Position numbers and translations under genes: made by a program
In this document: piece after piece, positions 48,858-57,769 of the stretch
Layout of the letters: each line of letters begins with the position of its first letter
How positions within the stretch are numbered: position 1 is the first letter of the stretch
NCBI RefSeq assembly: GCF_900105395.1
Contig: NZ_LT629775.1
Coordinates: 6,227,501-6,291,500 of the forward strand
From: Streptomyces sp. TLI_053
GTDB taxonomy: Bacteria; Actinomycetota; Actinomycetes; Streptomycetales; Streptomycetaceae
Direction of reading: 5' to 3'
Length of the DNA: 64,000 bases
The notes under the pieces: generated by a model
Told to the model about the DNA's origin: nothing
The model's input: the letters and a program-made list of their open reading frames with translations, nothing else
Databases searched by the model: none

Positions 48858-49736
48858 CTACGGGCCGCCGATCGCCTTGAGCATGTCCCGCGTGTCGTCG
48901 AGCATGGCCTTGCGCACGGTCTCCCGGTCCAGGGTGTGGTTCTTGCCGACCTGGTAGTTGTCCGTCCAGTACAGCGAGTACGTCATGCCGCCGTCCCGGA
49001 CCTGCAGGTAGTAGTTGATGTCGTGGAAGGTCTTGTCCGAGCTGGTCGGTTCGTCGCCGTAGGCGAGGTAGGCCTCCTCACCGAGGCCCGGCACGGGCGT
49101 GATCTCGTACTTCTGCTGCTCGAAGTACTGCCGCAGGGCGGCGAACTCCGGAGCGGAGTCGACGGTCCGGTGCAGTTCGGCCCGGATGTCGAGGGTGGCG
49201 TAGTCGGTGGTCTCGCTGTCGGACGGGGTGCGCTTCATCAGCGCGTAGCAGCGCATGACGTCCATGGAGTCGGTGCGGCCGACGTGTTCCAGCGGGTAGT
49301 TGTCCACCATCTTGTACTTGCCGCGGAACGCCGTGAGCTTGCCCGAGTCGCAGATCCGGTCGACCGCGTGGTAGCCGCGGAGGCTCTTCGCCGAGGACCC
49401 GTCGTCGACGAGGCCGGGCACCACGAGCACGGTGCCGGTCCAGACCGCCGAGGCGAGGATCGCGCCGACGAACGCCCAGGTCGCGTTGCGCCGCAGCCCG
49501 CCGCTCCGGCGGCCGCCCGGGGCGGGAGCGCCGGCCACCGCCGCCGCACCGGGCACCGTGGGTGCTCCAGGTGCTCCAGGTGCGCCGGGCGCACTGGGGA
49601 GGCCGGGTGGCGGGCCGAAGCCGGGCGGGCTGCTGGGAGCCGGCGGCTGCTGCGGGAAGCCGGCGAAACCGGATCCGTTCTGCGGCGACGGCGACGGTGC
49701 CGGTGAAGGTGATGACGGCGGCGGCGGTGTCCCCAA
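48858..49736 (-). CDS. Membrane-anchored protein with Pro-rich N-terminus
   Basis: The 292-aa product has a cytoplasmic Pro/Gly/Ala-rich arm (1-80), one membrane helix (about 87-107) and an outer domain of about 180 residues with two cysteines (ICDSGK and MRCYAL). I know no function. The start is a TTG at 49734-49736, with GAGGGGGG 6 nt upstream; an upstream in-frame extension runs through hairpins and is unlikely. The architecture is common among streptomycete membrane proteins of unknown role. Confidence 0.68.
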   Translation of the reverse strand: MGTPPPPSSPSPAPSPSPQNGSGFAGFPQQPPAPSSPPGFGPPPGLPSAPGAPGAPGAPTVPGAAAVAGAPAPGGRRSGGLRRNATWAFVGAILASAVWTGTVLVVPGLVDDGSSAKSLRGYHAVDRICDSGKLTAFRGKYKMVDNYPLEHVGRTDSMDVMRCYALMKRTPSDSETTDYATLDIRAELHRTVDSAPEFAALRQYFEQQKYEITPVPGLGEEAYLAYGDEPTSSDKTFHDINYYLQVRDGGMTYSLYWTDNYQVGKNHTLDRETVRKAMLDDTRDMLKAIGGP

Positions 49737-50092
49737 TGTGTGCCCCCCTCGGGCCTGCGACGTGGGTGCCGGAGACCCGACCCTATCCGCCGGGCCGGGC
49801 GACCGTTCCCGGAAAGCGACGGCGAGCGGGCCGCCCTGGTTCCCGCCCCCGCCCGCCCCGGTTCCCGCCCCCGCCCGGACGGGCCCCGGAAACGCCGACT
49901 GCCCGCCCGGTGTGTACCGGGCGGGCAGTGGCGGGAAGTCCTGCGGGCAGGTACTTCCGGTCAATCCCTGTGCACCGCACCCGCGTGGCGAACGCAGGCC
50001 GCGTGCGGTGCGAAGTCTGTTGTGCGCCTCGGGGGTTCCGGGTAGAGGGCCGGGCGTCCCGAGGGGTGGGGCCGTCGTGCGGCCCCGAGGCG
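49737..50092. other. 356-bp gap between rpsT and the membrane-protein gene
   Basis: The gap holds hairpins at 49898-49929 and 49972-50011 and GC-rich sequence. Both flanking genes lie on the minus strand, so it carries the end of the rpsT transcript and the promoter of the next gene. No gene is supported. Confidence 0.65.
49898..49929 (-). terminator. Terminator downstream of rpsT
   Basis: A perfect 14-bp stem (49898-49911 with 49916-49929) with a GTGT loop. A weaker 9-bp hairpin with a large loop (49972-49980 with 50003-50011) stands between it and rpsT. Confidence 0.7.
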
Positions 50093-50362
50093 TCAGGCCT
50101 GGACGGCGGTGTTGACGCGCTTGGTGATGGCCGACTTCTTGTTGGCGGCCTGGTTGGCGTGGATGACGCCCTTGCTCACGGCCTTGTCCAGCGCCTTGGA
50201 GGCGGCGCGGGCCAGCTCGGTGGCCTTCTCGGTCTCGCCGGCGGCAGCGGCCTCACGGGCCTTGCGCAGAGCGGTCTTCAGCGAGGACTTGACGGCCTTG
50301 TTGCGCAGGCGCGCCTTCTCGTTGGTCTTGTTGCGCTTGATCTGGGACTTGATGTTCGCCAC
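50093..50362 (-). CDS. rpsT: 30S ribosomal protein S20
   Basis: S20 is a primary 16S rRNA-binding protein. The 89-aa sequence is all helix and Lys/Ala-rich, starting MANIKSQIKRNKTNEKARLRN and ending KSAITKRVNTAVQA, as expected. The start is GTG at 50360-50362. A leader of about 110 nt holds an inverted repeat (50420-50428 with 50468-50476) right after a -10-like TAGCGT, a possible site for autoregulation. It is divergent from nothing nearby; a monooxygenase-fold gene lies upstream on the same strand. Confidence 0.95.
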   Translation of the reverse strand: MANIKSQIKRNKTNEKARLRNKAVKSSLKTALRKAREAAAAGETEKATELARAASKALDKAVSKGVIHANQAANKKSAITKRVNTAVQA

Positions 50363-50419
50363 GAAAGTGCCTCAGTCTGTGAAATCGGTTCTGGGGGTCT
50401 CCCGGCCGGAGGCTGGGAG

Positions 50420-50487
50420 GGCTGCACCAGCGGCGCTCGGACCAGCTGAGAGGGCATGCCGGGGCCAGGTGCAGCCGCCAACGCTAC
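50420..50487 (-). promoter_or_regulatory. rpsT promoter and leader hairpin
   Basis: Reading leftward, TAGCGT (50487-50482) is a -10 candidate. About 6 nt later GGCTGCACC pairs with GGTGCAGCC (50476-50468 with 50428-50420), enclosing 39 nt. S20 represses its own synthesis in E. coli; a similar role for this leader is speculation. Confidence 0.4.
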
Positions 50488-50577
50488 CAGGGCGGGCGGG
50501 CCCGGCCCAAACCGGGCGGGCACGGCGCGGGCGCGCGGTGGACGTACCGCGGACGCGGGCCGCGCGCCGGGTGCCGG

Positions 50578-50883
50578 TCAGGCCCGCAGGAGCGGCTCGC
50601 CGTAGTGCTCGACCTCGGGGAACGGCCGGTAGAAGTGGTGCAGCAGCTCGCGCCACCGCTGGTACTCGGGGGAGCGGCGGAACCCCTCGGTGTGGTCGGT
50701 GAGGTTCTCCCACTCCACCTGGAGCAGGAAGCGGGAGCCGCGCCCCTCGTCCAGGCAGCGGCGCAGGGCCAGCGAGCGGAATCCGGGCCGGCCGGCGATC
50801 AGGGGGCGGGCCTCGGTGAAGGCGGCGAGGAATTCCTCCTCCTGGCCGGGCAGGACGTCGAGCAGAGCGCTTTCGAGGATCAT
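50578..50883 (-). CDS. Antibiotic biosynthesis monooxygenase (ABM) domain protein
   Basis: The 101-aa protein has the ABM dimeric alpha-beta-barrel pattern: MILESALLDVLPGQEEEF at the start, then RPGFRSLALRRC, FLLQVEWENLTDHTEGFRRS and a short C-terminal strand. These small proteins include heme-degrading and quinone-forming enzymes, but many have no known activity; no catalytic residues can be asserted. The ATG at 50881-50883 gives the normal length; a frame 16 residues longer also exists. lepA lies divergently. Confidence 0.78.
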   Translation of the reverse strand: MILESALLDVLPGQEEEFLAAFTEARPLIAGRPGFRSLALRRCLDEGRGSRFLLQVEWENLTDHTEGFRRSPEYQRWRELLHHFYRPFPEVEHYGEPLLRA

Positions 50884-51175
50884 GGCCCGCCATCCTGCCT
50901 CCCCGCCCGGCCCCTCGTCCCGCAGCCCCACCCCGCCGCCCCGCTACCCCGACCCCCTGCCGGCGCGCCCCGCAGCCACCCCGCGGTCACCCCGCGGCGC
51001 AGCCCCCGCGGGCCCCCGGGCGGCCCGAAGCCGACGGGTGGCGCGCGGTCCGCCCGCGGGAGGTGGGAAGATGGGAGGAACTATCTCGATCGGACGACCG
51101 TCCGGTCGCCCGGGAAGCCGGTCAGCGATGATCCGGACACCCCCGGCCCCCGGACCAACGGAGAATCGGACCAAG

Positions 51176-53047
51176 GTGCCCGCGACCCCCAGCAATGTGC
51201 CAGAGCCCAGCCGTACCGACCCGGCGCTGATCCGCAACTTCTGCATCATCGCCCACATCGACCACGGCAAGTCGACCCTCGCCGACCGGATGCTGCAGAT
51301 CACCGGTGTGGTCGACCCGCGGCAGATGCGCGCCCAGTACCTCGACCGCATGGACATCGAGCGCGAGCGCGGCATCACGATCAAGTCGCAGGCCGTCCGT
51401 CTCCCGTGGGCGCCGAGGACCGGTCCCCACGCCGGGAACACGCACATCCTCAACATGATCGACACCCCGGGCCACGTGGACTTCACGTACGAGGTGTCGC
51501 GCTCCCTCGCGGCCTGCGAGGGCACCATCCTGGTCGTCGACGCGGCCCAGGGCATCGAGGCACAGACCCTCGCCAACCTGTACCTGGCGCTGGAGAACGA
51601 CCTCACGATCGTCCCGGTGCTGAACAAGATCGACCTGCCGGCCGCGCAGCCGGAGAAGTACGCCGCGGAGATCGCCCACATCATCGGCTGCGACCCGTCC
51701 GACGTGCTCCAGGTCAGCGCCAAGACCGGTCTCGGTGTCGAGGACCTGCTGGACCACATCGTCAACACCGTCCCGGCCCCGGTCGGCGTCAAGGACGCCC
51801 CGGCCCGCGCGATGATCTTCGACTCGGTGTACGACTCCTACCGCGGCGTGGTCACCTACGTCCGTGTCGTGGACGGCCAGCTGACCAAGCGCGAGCGCAT
51901 CGCGATGATGTCCACCGGCGCCACCCACGAGCTGCTGGAGATCGGCGTCATCTCGCCGGAGCCGAAGGTCGCCGACGGCCTGGGCGTCGGCGAGGTGGGC
52001 TACATCATCACCGGTGTGAAGGACGTCCGGCAGTCCAAGGTCGGTGACACCATCACCTCGATGCACAAGGGTGCGACCGAGGCGCTGGGCGGCTACAAGG
52101 ACCCGCGCCCGATGGTCTTCTCCGGCCTCTACCCGCTGGACGGCTCGGACTACCCGCTGCTGCGCGACGCCCTGGACAAGCTGCGGCTGAACGACGCGGC
52201 GCTGGTGTACGAGCCGGAGACCTCGGTCGCGCTCGGCTTCGGCTACCGCTGCGGCTTCCTCGGCCTGCTGCACCTGGAGATCATCCGGGAGCGCCTGGAG
52301 CGCGAGTTCAACCTCGACCTCATCTCCACCGCCCCGAACGTGGTCTACCGGGTGATCATGGAGGACGGCACCGAGCACACCGTCACCAACCCGAGCGAGT
52401 TCCCGGCCGGCAAGATCGCCGAGGTGTACGAGCCGGTCGTGCGCGGCACCATCCTGGCGCCGAACGAGTTCGTCGGCGCGATCATGGAGCTGTGCCAGTC
52501 CCGCCGCGGCAACCTCCAGGGCATGGACTACCTGTCCGAGGACCGGGTCGAGCTGCGCTACACCCTCCCGCTCGCGGAGATCGTCTTCGACTTCTTCGAC
52601 CAGCTGAAGTCCAAGACCCGCGGGTACGCCTCCCTCGACTACGAGCCCATCGGCGAGCAGACCGCCGACCTGGTCAAGGTCGACATCCTGCTGCACGGCG
52701 ACGCGGTGGACGCGTTCTCCGCGATCGTGCACAAGGACAAGGCCTACGGCTACGGCGTGATGATGGCCGGCAAGCTGCAGAAGCTGATCCCGCGCCAGCA
52801 GTTCGAGGTGCCGATCCAGGCCGCGATCGGCTCCCGGGTGATCGCCCGTGAGACCGTCCGCGCCATCCGCAAGGACGTCCTCGCCAAGTGCTACGGCGGT
52901 GACATCTCCCGCAAGCGGAAGCTGCTGGAGAAGCAGAAGGAGGGCAAGAAGCGGATGAAGATGGTCGGCCGGGTGGAGGTCCCGCAGGAGGCCTTCATCG
53001 CCGCGCTGTCCACCGACGCCGAGACCCCCAAGGGCGAGAAGAAGTAG
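51176..53047 (+). CDS. lepA: Elongation factor 4 (LepA)
   Basis: LepA is a ribosome-binding GTPase affecting initiation and elongation under stress. The 623-aa protein has the G domain (AHIDHGKST near residue 26, DTPGHVDF near 97, NKIDLP near 150), EF-G-like domains II, III and V, and the LepA-specific C-terminal domain, RKRKLLEKQKEGKKRMK. The GTG at 51176 yields VPATPSNVPEPSRTDP, the family's usual beginning, although an in-frame ATG at 51128 would add 16 residues; GGAG lies 12 nt before the GTG. A 17-bp terminator follows. Confidence 0.95.
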   Translation: MPATPSNVPEPSRTDPALIRNFCIIAHIDHGKSTLADRMLQITGVVDPRQMRAQYLDRMDIERERGITIKSQAVRLPWAPRTGPHAGNTHILNMIDTPGHVDFTYEVSRSLAACEGTILVVDAAQGIEAQTLANLYLALENDLTIVPVLNKIDLPAAQPEKYAAEIAHIIGCDPSDVLQVSAKTGLGVEDLLDHIVNTVPAPVGVKDAPARAMIFDSVYDSYRGVVTYVRVVDGQLTKRERIAMMSTGATHELLEIGVISPEPKVADGLGVGEVGYIITGVKDVRQSKVGDTITSMHKGATEALGGYKDPRPMVFSGLYPLDGSDYPLLRDALDKLRLNDAALVYEPETSVALGFGYRCGFLGLLHLEIIRERLEREFNLDLISTAPNVVYRVIMEDGTEHTVTNPSEFPAGKIAEVYEPVVRGTILAPNEFVGAIMELCQSRRGNLQGMDYLSEDRVELRYTLPLAEIVFDFFDQLKSKTRGYASLDYEPIGEQTADLVKVDILLHGDAVDAFSAIVHKDKAYGYGVMMAGKLQKLIPRQQFEVPIQAAIGSRVIARETVRAIRKDVLAKCYGGDISRKRKLLEKQKEGKKRMKMVGRVEVPQEAFIAALSTDAETPKGEKK

Positions 53048-53062
53048 CCCGCGGCGCCACCA

Positions 53063-53101
53063 CGAGGGGCCCGGGACGCAGACCGCGTCCCGGGCCCCTC
53101 G
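53063..53101 (+). terminator. Terminator after lepA
   Basis: A perfect 17-bp stem (53063-53079 with 53085-53101) with a 5-nt loop, 15 nt after the stop. Confidence 0.85.
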
Positions 53102-53106
53102 CGCGT

Positions 53107-53186
53107 GCGTCGCCGGACGCCCGCGTCGCCGGACGCCCGCGTCGCCGGGCGCCCGCGTCGCCGGGCGCCCGCGTCGCCGGGCGCCC
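53107..53186. repeat. 16-bp tandem repeat, five copies
   Basis: Five head-to-tail copies of GCGTCGCCGGRCGCCC (R = A in the first two, G in the last three) lie between the lepA terminator and the oxidoreductase stop. Noncoding. Confidence 0.9.
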
Positions 53187-53213
53187 GCGTCCCCGCGTCG
53201 CCGCCCGGGCCCG

Positions 53214-54281
53214 TCAGCGCAGCGACATCACCACGGTCTTCAGGATCGCCGCCTTGACCAGCCGCCCGGTCCGCCCGGTCAGCGCGCCGGGCCGCATCGA
53301 GTCGTCGCCGTGGATCAGCTGGACCAGTCCGTCGCGCCGGCCGAGGCTCAGGCACTGCACGGCGTAGCGGAAGGCGAACGGCTTGTCGCTGCGTCCGGCG
53401 AGCACCTTGCCCAGGTACTGGCCCTGCGGCAGGGCGGTGGCGCAGCCCATCCGGAGGGTGCCGGTGCCGGGGACGGTGACCTCGGCGGCGTCGCCGATCA
53501 CGTACACCTCGGGGTGCGAGACCGACCGCAGGTGGTCGTCGACGATCGCCCGGCCGGCGGGGGTGACGGCGAGACCGGCCTCGGCGGCGAGCGGGTGCGG
53601 TTCCATCGAGGCGGCCCAGACGACGAGGTCGGCGGGGATCCGGCCGTCGGTGGTGGTGAGGCCCCCGGTGTCGACGGCGGTGACGGCGGTGTGCTCGTGG
53701 ATCGCGACCCCGAGCCCGCGCAGCACCCGGTGGACGTGGCCGCGGCCCTTGGCCGAGAACCAGCCGCCGACCTGGTCGGCGGCGACGATCCGCACGGTCC
53801 AGTCGGGGTGGGCCTCGCCGAGTTCGGCGGCGATCTCGATGCCGGTGGCGCCGCCGCCGACCACGGCGACGGTGCCGGGGCGGTCGGCGGTGCGCAGCCG
53901 TTCGGCGATCCCGGCGGCGCGTTCGGCCGGGTAGGCGTGTTCGGCGGCGCCGGGGACGCCGTGCCAGGCGGTGCGGCTGCCGAGGGCGTGGACGAGGGTG
54001 TCGTAGGCGACGACCTCGCCGGTGTCGAGGACGATCTTGCGGCCGTCGAGGTCGATCGCGGTGGCGCGGGCCGCGATGTGGCGGACGGCGCGTCCGCGCA
54101 GCACCTCGGTGAGGGCGGGCCGGTGCTCGGGGTGCCCGGCGGCGGTCTCGTGCTGCCGGATGCGGTGCAGGAGCCGCTGCTCGGGGGCGATCAGGGTGAC
54201 CTGCCCGCGCTTTCCGGCGCGGGTGGCGGCGGCGAGGCCCGCGTAGCCGGCACCCAGTACGACGATCTGCTTCTCGGTCAT
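53214..54281 (-). CDS. FAD-dependent NAD(P) oxidoreductase
   Basis: The 355-aa flavoprotein has two Rossmann motifs, VVLGAGYAGLAAA (near 7) for FAD and VAVVGGGATGIEIA (near 138) for NAD(P)H, and a C-terminal VYVIGDAAEV that closes the FAD site. It resembles type II NADH dehydrogenases, but the substrate is unknown. GAAGGAG precedes the ATG. An ECF41-like promoter at 54372-54398 reads into it from the sigma factor side, so the sigma factor probably controls this gene. Confidence 0.87.
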   Translation of the reverse strand: MTEKQIVVLGAGYAGLAAATRAGKRGQVTLIAPEQRLLHRIRQHETAAGHPEHRPALTEVLRGRAVRHIAARATAIDLDGRKIVLDTGEVVAYDTLVHALGSRTAWHGVPGAAEHAYPAERAAGIAERLRTADRPGTVAVVGGGATGIEIAAELGEAHPDWTVRIVAADQVGGWFSAKGRGHVHRVLRGLGVAIHEHTAVTAVDTGGLTTTDGRIPADLVVWAASMEPHPLAAEAGLAVTPAGRAIVDDHLRSVSHPEVYVIGDAAEVTVPGTGTLRMGCATALPQGQYLGKVLAGRSDKPFAFRYAVQCLSLGRRDGLVQLIHGDDSMRPGALTGRTGRLVKAAILKTVVMSLR

Positions 54282-54371
54282 GTCGTCCCGCTCCTTCGTG
54301 GCGCCGTCGGCGGCGTCCTCCCGGCGCCCCCGGGGTGGCCCGGGGAGCGCTCTCCGCGTGTTCGGAAGGGG

Positions 54372-54398
54372 GACGACGGAGCCCGTCGGACTGTGACG
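54372..54398 (-). promoter_or_regulatory. ECF41-type promoter of the oxidoreductase gene
   Basis: On the minus strand CGTCACA (54398-54392), 16 nt, then CGTC (54375-54372). The published ECF41 consensus, as I recall it, is TGTCACA-N16-CGTC, so only one base differs and the spacing is exact. It lies between the sigma gene stop and the oxidoreductase start. Confidence 0.7.
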
Positions 54399-54408
54399 GT
54401 GACCTGCG

Positions 54409-55458
54409 TCACACCTCCGGCGTGGTGGTGGCGGGGTTGAGGTGGGTGAGCTTCTCCGGGTTGACCACGGTGTACGCCGAGGTGATCCGGCCGTCCGCGA
54501 CGGTGAAGCCGACCACGCCGCCGACCACGCCCGGCTGCAGGTACCAGACGAGGCCGGGTTCGCCGTTGACCAGCGCGAACTCGATGACGGTGTCGGGGGT
54601 GCCCCACTTGGCGACCAGGCCGGCGACGAGCCGGGAGACCTTGTCGGCGCCGAACACCGGGCGGGCGCCGGCGGTGACGAGGCCGCCGCCGTCGGAGTGC
54701 CAGACCACCTCGGGGTCGAGGACGGCGAGCAGGCCCTCGATGTCGCCGCGGGCGGTGGCGGCGGCGAAGGCCTCGACGGCCTGCCGGTGCTCGGAGGGGT
54801 CGGCGGTGGCCCGGCGGCTGCCGTCCTTGACCCGGCGGCGGGCGCGGGAGGCGAGCTGCCGGGCGGCGTCGGGGCTGCGGTCGAGGGAGGCGGCGATCTC
54901 GTCGAAGCCGACGGCGAAGACGTCGTGCAGCACGAAGGCGGCGCGTTCGGCGGGGGTGAGCTGTTCGAGGACGGCGAGCAGGGCCAGCGAGACGGATTCG
55001 CCGAGTTCGGCGAGTTCGGCGGGGGAGGCGGGGCCGCTCTGGTAGGAGACGGACGGTTCGGGCAGCCATTCGCCGTAGTAGGACTCGCGGCGGGCGCGGG
55101 CCGAGCCGAGCTGGTCGTAGCAGAGGCGGGTGACGACGGTGGTGAGGAAGGCGCGGGGGTCGGCGACGTCGGCGCGGTCGGCGGCGCGCCAGCGCAGCCA
55201 GGCTTCCTGGAGGACGTCCTCGGCGTCGGTGAAGGAGCCGAGCATCCGGTAGGCGACGGAGCCGAGGTAGCGCCGGTTGGCCTCGAAGGCGTCCGGGGCG
55301 GTGCGGCCGGCGGGCGCCGCTTCGGTGCCGCCGCGGCCGGTGCCGCCGCGGCCGGTGCTGCTGCGGCGGGTGCTGCCGGTGGCACTGCTGCCGGTGCTGC
55401 TGCGGCCGGTGCTGCCGGTGCTGGGCGCGGCGTTCCTCGCCGACGGGTCGTCACTCAC
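54409..55458 (-). CDS. ECF41-family sigma factor with SnoaL-like C-terminal domain
   Basis: The 349-aa protein has sigma region 2 (about 55-125, NRRYLGSVAYRMLGSFTDAED), a linker with WLPEP (131-135), sigma region 4 (about 155-212) and a C-terminal SnoaL-like domain (220-349) with DGGG (256-259) and NPEKL (333-337). These three motifs define ECF41, in which the fused C-terminal domain replaces an anti-sigma factor and controls activity. The first 50 residues are Ser/Thr/Gly-rich and unusual. TACCGT lies 6 nt before the GTG start, suggesting a leaderless transcript. Confidence 0.93.
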   Translation of the reverse strand: MSDDPSARNAAPSTGSTGRSSTGSSATGSTRRSSTGRGGTGRGGTEAAPAGRTAPDAFEANRRYLGSVAYRMLGSFTDAEDVLQEAWLRWRAADRADVADPRAFLTTVVTRLCYDQLGSARARRESYYGEWLPEPSVSYQSGPASPAELAELGESVSLALLAVLEQLTPAERAAFVLHDVFAVGFDEIAASLDRSPDAARQLASRARRRVKDGSRRATADPSEHRQAVEAFAAATARGDIEGLLAVLDPEVVWHSDGGGLVTAGARPVFGADKVSRLVAGLVAKWGTPDTVIEFALVNGEPGLVWYLQPGVVGGVVGFTVADGRITSAYTVVNPEKLTHLNPATTTPEV

Positions 55459-55464
55459 GGCCCC

Positions 55465-55470
55465 ACGGTA
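55465..55470 (-). promoter_or_regulatory. -10 box of the ECF41 sigma gene, leaderless
   Basis: TACCGT on the minus strand is separated by 6 nt from the GTG at 55456-55458. It is unlike the ECF41 motif, so the sigma gene itself is probably read by a housekeeping holoenzyme. Confidence 0.5.
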
Positions 55471-55517
55471 GCGCCCCGCCCTTCGGAGCGGCCGGGTGGG
55501 ACGGCCCGGACGTGCGG

Positions 55518-55559
55518 GAACCCGGGGCGTCCGGCCGTCGGGCCGGACGCCCCGGGTTC
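55518..55559 (-). terminator. Terminator of the ABC exporter operon
   Basis: A perfect 19-bp stem (55518-55536 with 55541-55559) with a GTCG loop, about 60 nt downstream of the second ABC gene and upstream of the sigma gene. Confidence 0.85.
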
Positions 55560-55618
55560 GCCGGGACGGGACGGGAAGCGGGCGGCGCGCGCGGAGGACG
55601 CGCGGCCGCGGCGGGGTG

Positions 55619-57769
55619 CTACTCGACCTCGGCGACCGCCTCGGCGAACTGCGCCTGGTAGAGCCGGGCGTAGGCCCCGTCGGCGGCGATCAGCTCGTCG
55701 TGGTCGCCCTGCTCGACGATGGAGCCGTTCTCCATCACCAGGATCACGTCGGCGTCCCGGATGGTGGAGAGCCGGTGGGCGATGACGAAGCTGGTGCGGC
55801 CGGTGCGCAGCCGGGCCATGGCCCGCTGGATGAGCACCTCGGTGCGGGTGTCGACGGAGCTGGTGGCCTCGTCGAGGACCAGGATCGACGGCTGGGCGAG
55901 GAAGGCGCGGGCGATGGTGATGAGCTGCTTCTCGCCGGCGCTGACGCCGGTGCCCTCGTCGTCGATGACCGTGTCGTAGCCGTCCGGCAGGGTGCGGACG
56001 AAGCGGTCGACGTGGGCGGCCCGGGCGGCCTCGACGACCTGCTCGCGGGTGGCCCCCTCGGCGCCGTAGGCGATGTTGTCGGCGATGGTGCCGCCGAACA
56101 GCCAGGTGTCCTGGAGGACCATGCCGATCCCGGAGCGCAGGTCCTCGCGGGACATGGCGGCGATGTCGACGCCGTCGAGGGTGATCCGTCCGGAGCTGAC
56201 CTCGTAGAACCGCATCAGCAGGTTGACCATGGTGGTCTTGCCGGCGCCGGTGGGGCCGACGATGGCGACGGTCTGGCCGGGTTCGACCTTGAGCGAGAGG
56301 TCCTCGATGAGCGGCTTGTCGGGGTCGTAGCGGAACGCGACGTCCTGGAAGACCACCCGGCCGCGCAGGGTGTCGGGGCGTTCCGGCATGGCCGGTTCGG
56401 GGGTCTGCTCGGCCGAGTCGAGGAGTTCGAAGACGCGTTCGGCGGAGGCGACACCGGACTGCACCAGGTTGGCCATGCTGGCGACCTGGGTGAGCGGCTG
56501 GCTGAACTGCCGGGAGTACTGGATGAAGGCCTGGACGTCGCCGATGGACAGGGCGCCGCTGGCCACCCGCAGACCGCCGACGACGGCGATGAGCACGTAC
56601 TGGAGGTTGCCGATGAGCATCATCGCGGGCTGGATGATGCCGGAGATGAACTGGGCCTTGAAGCTGGAGGCGTAGAGCGCCTCGTTGTGCTCGCGGAAGG
56701 TCTCGGCGGACTCCTTCTGCCGGCCGAAGACCTTGACCAGGGTGTGGCCGGTGTACATCTCCTCGATGTGCGCGTTGAGCTGTCCGGTGGAGCGCCACTG
56801 CTGGACGAACTGGGGCTGGGCGCGCTTGCCCACCCGGGTGGCGACCACGACGGACAGCGGGACGGCGATCAGCGCGATCAGCGCGAGCAGCCAGGAGATC
56901 CAGAACATCATGGCGAGCACGCCGACGACGGTGAGCAGCGAGTTGATCACCTGGCCGGTGGTCTGCTGCATGGTCTGGCTGATGTTGTCGATGTCGTTGG
57001 TGACGCGGCTGAGGACCTCGCCGCGGGGCTGCTTGTCGAAGTAGCTGAGCGGCAGCCGGGCGAGTTTGGCCTCGGTGTCCTGGCGCAGCCGGTAGCCGAC
57101 GCGCTGGATGGCGCGGGCGGCGAGGCGGCCCTGGACGATGCCGAAGACGGCGGAGGCGACGTAGATGGCGAGGACCCAGAGCAGGACGCCGCCGATGGCG
57201 TCGAAGTCCATGCCCTGGCCGGGGGTGAAGTCGACCGAGGAGATCAGGTTGGCGAGGTCGCCGTCGCCGCGGGCGCGCATGGCGTCGACGATCTGCTCCT
57301 TGGAGGAGCCGGCCGGGAAGCGGGTGCTGACGACGCCGGCGAAGATGAGGTCCGTGGCGTGGCCGAGGATCTTGGGGCCGACGATGGCGGCGCCGATGCT
57401 GAGGACGCCGAGGCCGAGGACGCCGGCGATCAGGGCGCGTTCGGGGCGGAGCAGCTTGAGCAGCCGCTTGCCGGAGGTCTTGAAGTCCATGGACTTCTCG
57501 GCGCCCTGACCGCCCATGAAGCGGCCGGGTCCGGCGGGGCCGCGGCGCGCGGCGGCGGACTGGGAGTCACCGGCCGGTGCGCCGCCCGGGCCGCCCGGTC
57601 CGCCGGGCCGCCCGCCGGGTCGTCCGCCCGGCGCCTTGGCGAAGTCCGGACGTCCGCCGGGGCCGCCCGGGCCGCCCGGTGCTCCCGGTCCACCGGGGCC
57701 GCCCGGTCCGCCCGGCCGTCCGCCGGGGGTGTTGCCGGACCCGGGTGCGGGCCTGTCGGGGCTGGTCAC
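55619..57769 (-). CDS. ABC exporter, canonical half (subunit B)
   Basis: The 716-aa protein has a Gly/Pro-rich N-terminal arm (1-85), a six-helix membrane domain (about 100-430) and a nucleotide-binding domain: Walker A GPTGAGKTT (Lys511), Walker B LVLDEATSS with the catalytic glutamate, and an atypical signature VSAGEKQL. It starts with GTG, overlapping the stop of the partner gene (GTGA), so the two are coupled and form a heterodimer. Likely a multidrug or peptide exporter; substrate unknown. Confidence 0.9.
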   Translation of the reverse strand: MTSPDRPAPGSGNTPGGRPGGPGGPGGPGAPGGPGGPGGRPDFAKAPGGRPGGRPGGPGGPGGAPAGDSQSAAARRGPAGPGRFMGGQGAEKSMDFKTSGKRLLKLLRPERALIAGVLGLGVLSIGAAIVGPKILGHATDLIFAGVVSTRFPAGSSKEQIVDAMRARGDGDLANLISSVDFTPGQGMDFDAIGGVLLWVLAIYVASAVFGIVQGRLAARAIQRVGYRLRQDTEAKLARLPLSYFDKQPRGEVLSRVTNDIDNISQTMQQTTGQVINSLLTVVGVLAMMFWISWLLALIALIAVPLSVVVATRVGKRAQPQFVQQWRSTGQLNAHIEEMYTGHTLVKVFGRQKESAETFREHNEALYASSFKAQFISGIIQPAMMLIGNLQYVLIAVVGGLRVASGALSIGDVQAFIQYSRQFSQPLTQVASMANLVQSGVASAERVFELLDSAEQTPEPAMPERPDTLRGRVVFQDVAFRYDPDKPLIEDLSLKVEPGQTVAIVGPTGAGKTTMVNLLMRFYEVSSGRITLDGVDIAAMSREDLRSGIGMVLQDTWLFGGTIADNIAYGAEGATREQVVEAARAAHVDRFVRTLPDGYDTVIDDEGTGVSAGEKQLITIARAFLAQPSILVLDEATSSVDTRTEVLIQRAMARLRTGRTSFVIAHRLSTIRDADVILVMENGSIVEQGDHDELIAADGAYARLYQAQFAEAVAEVE

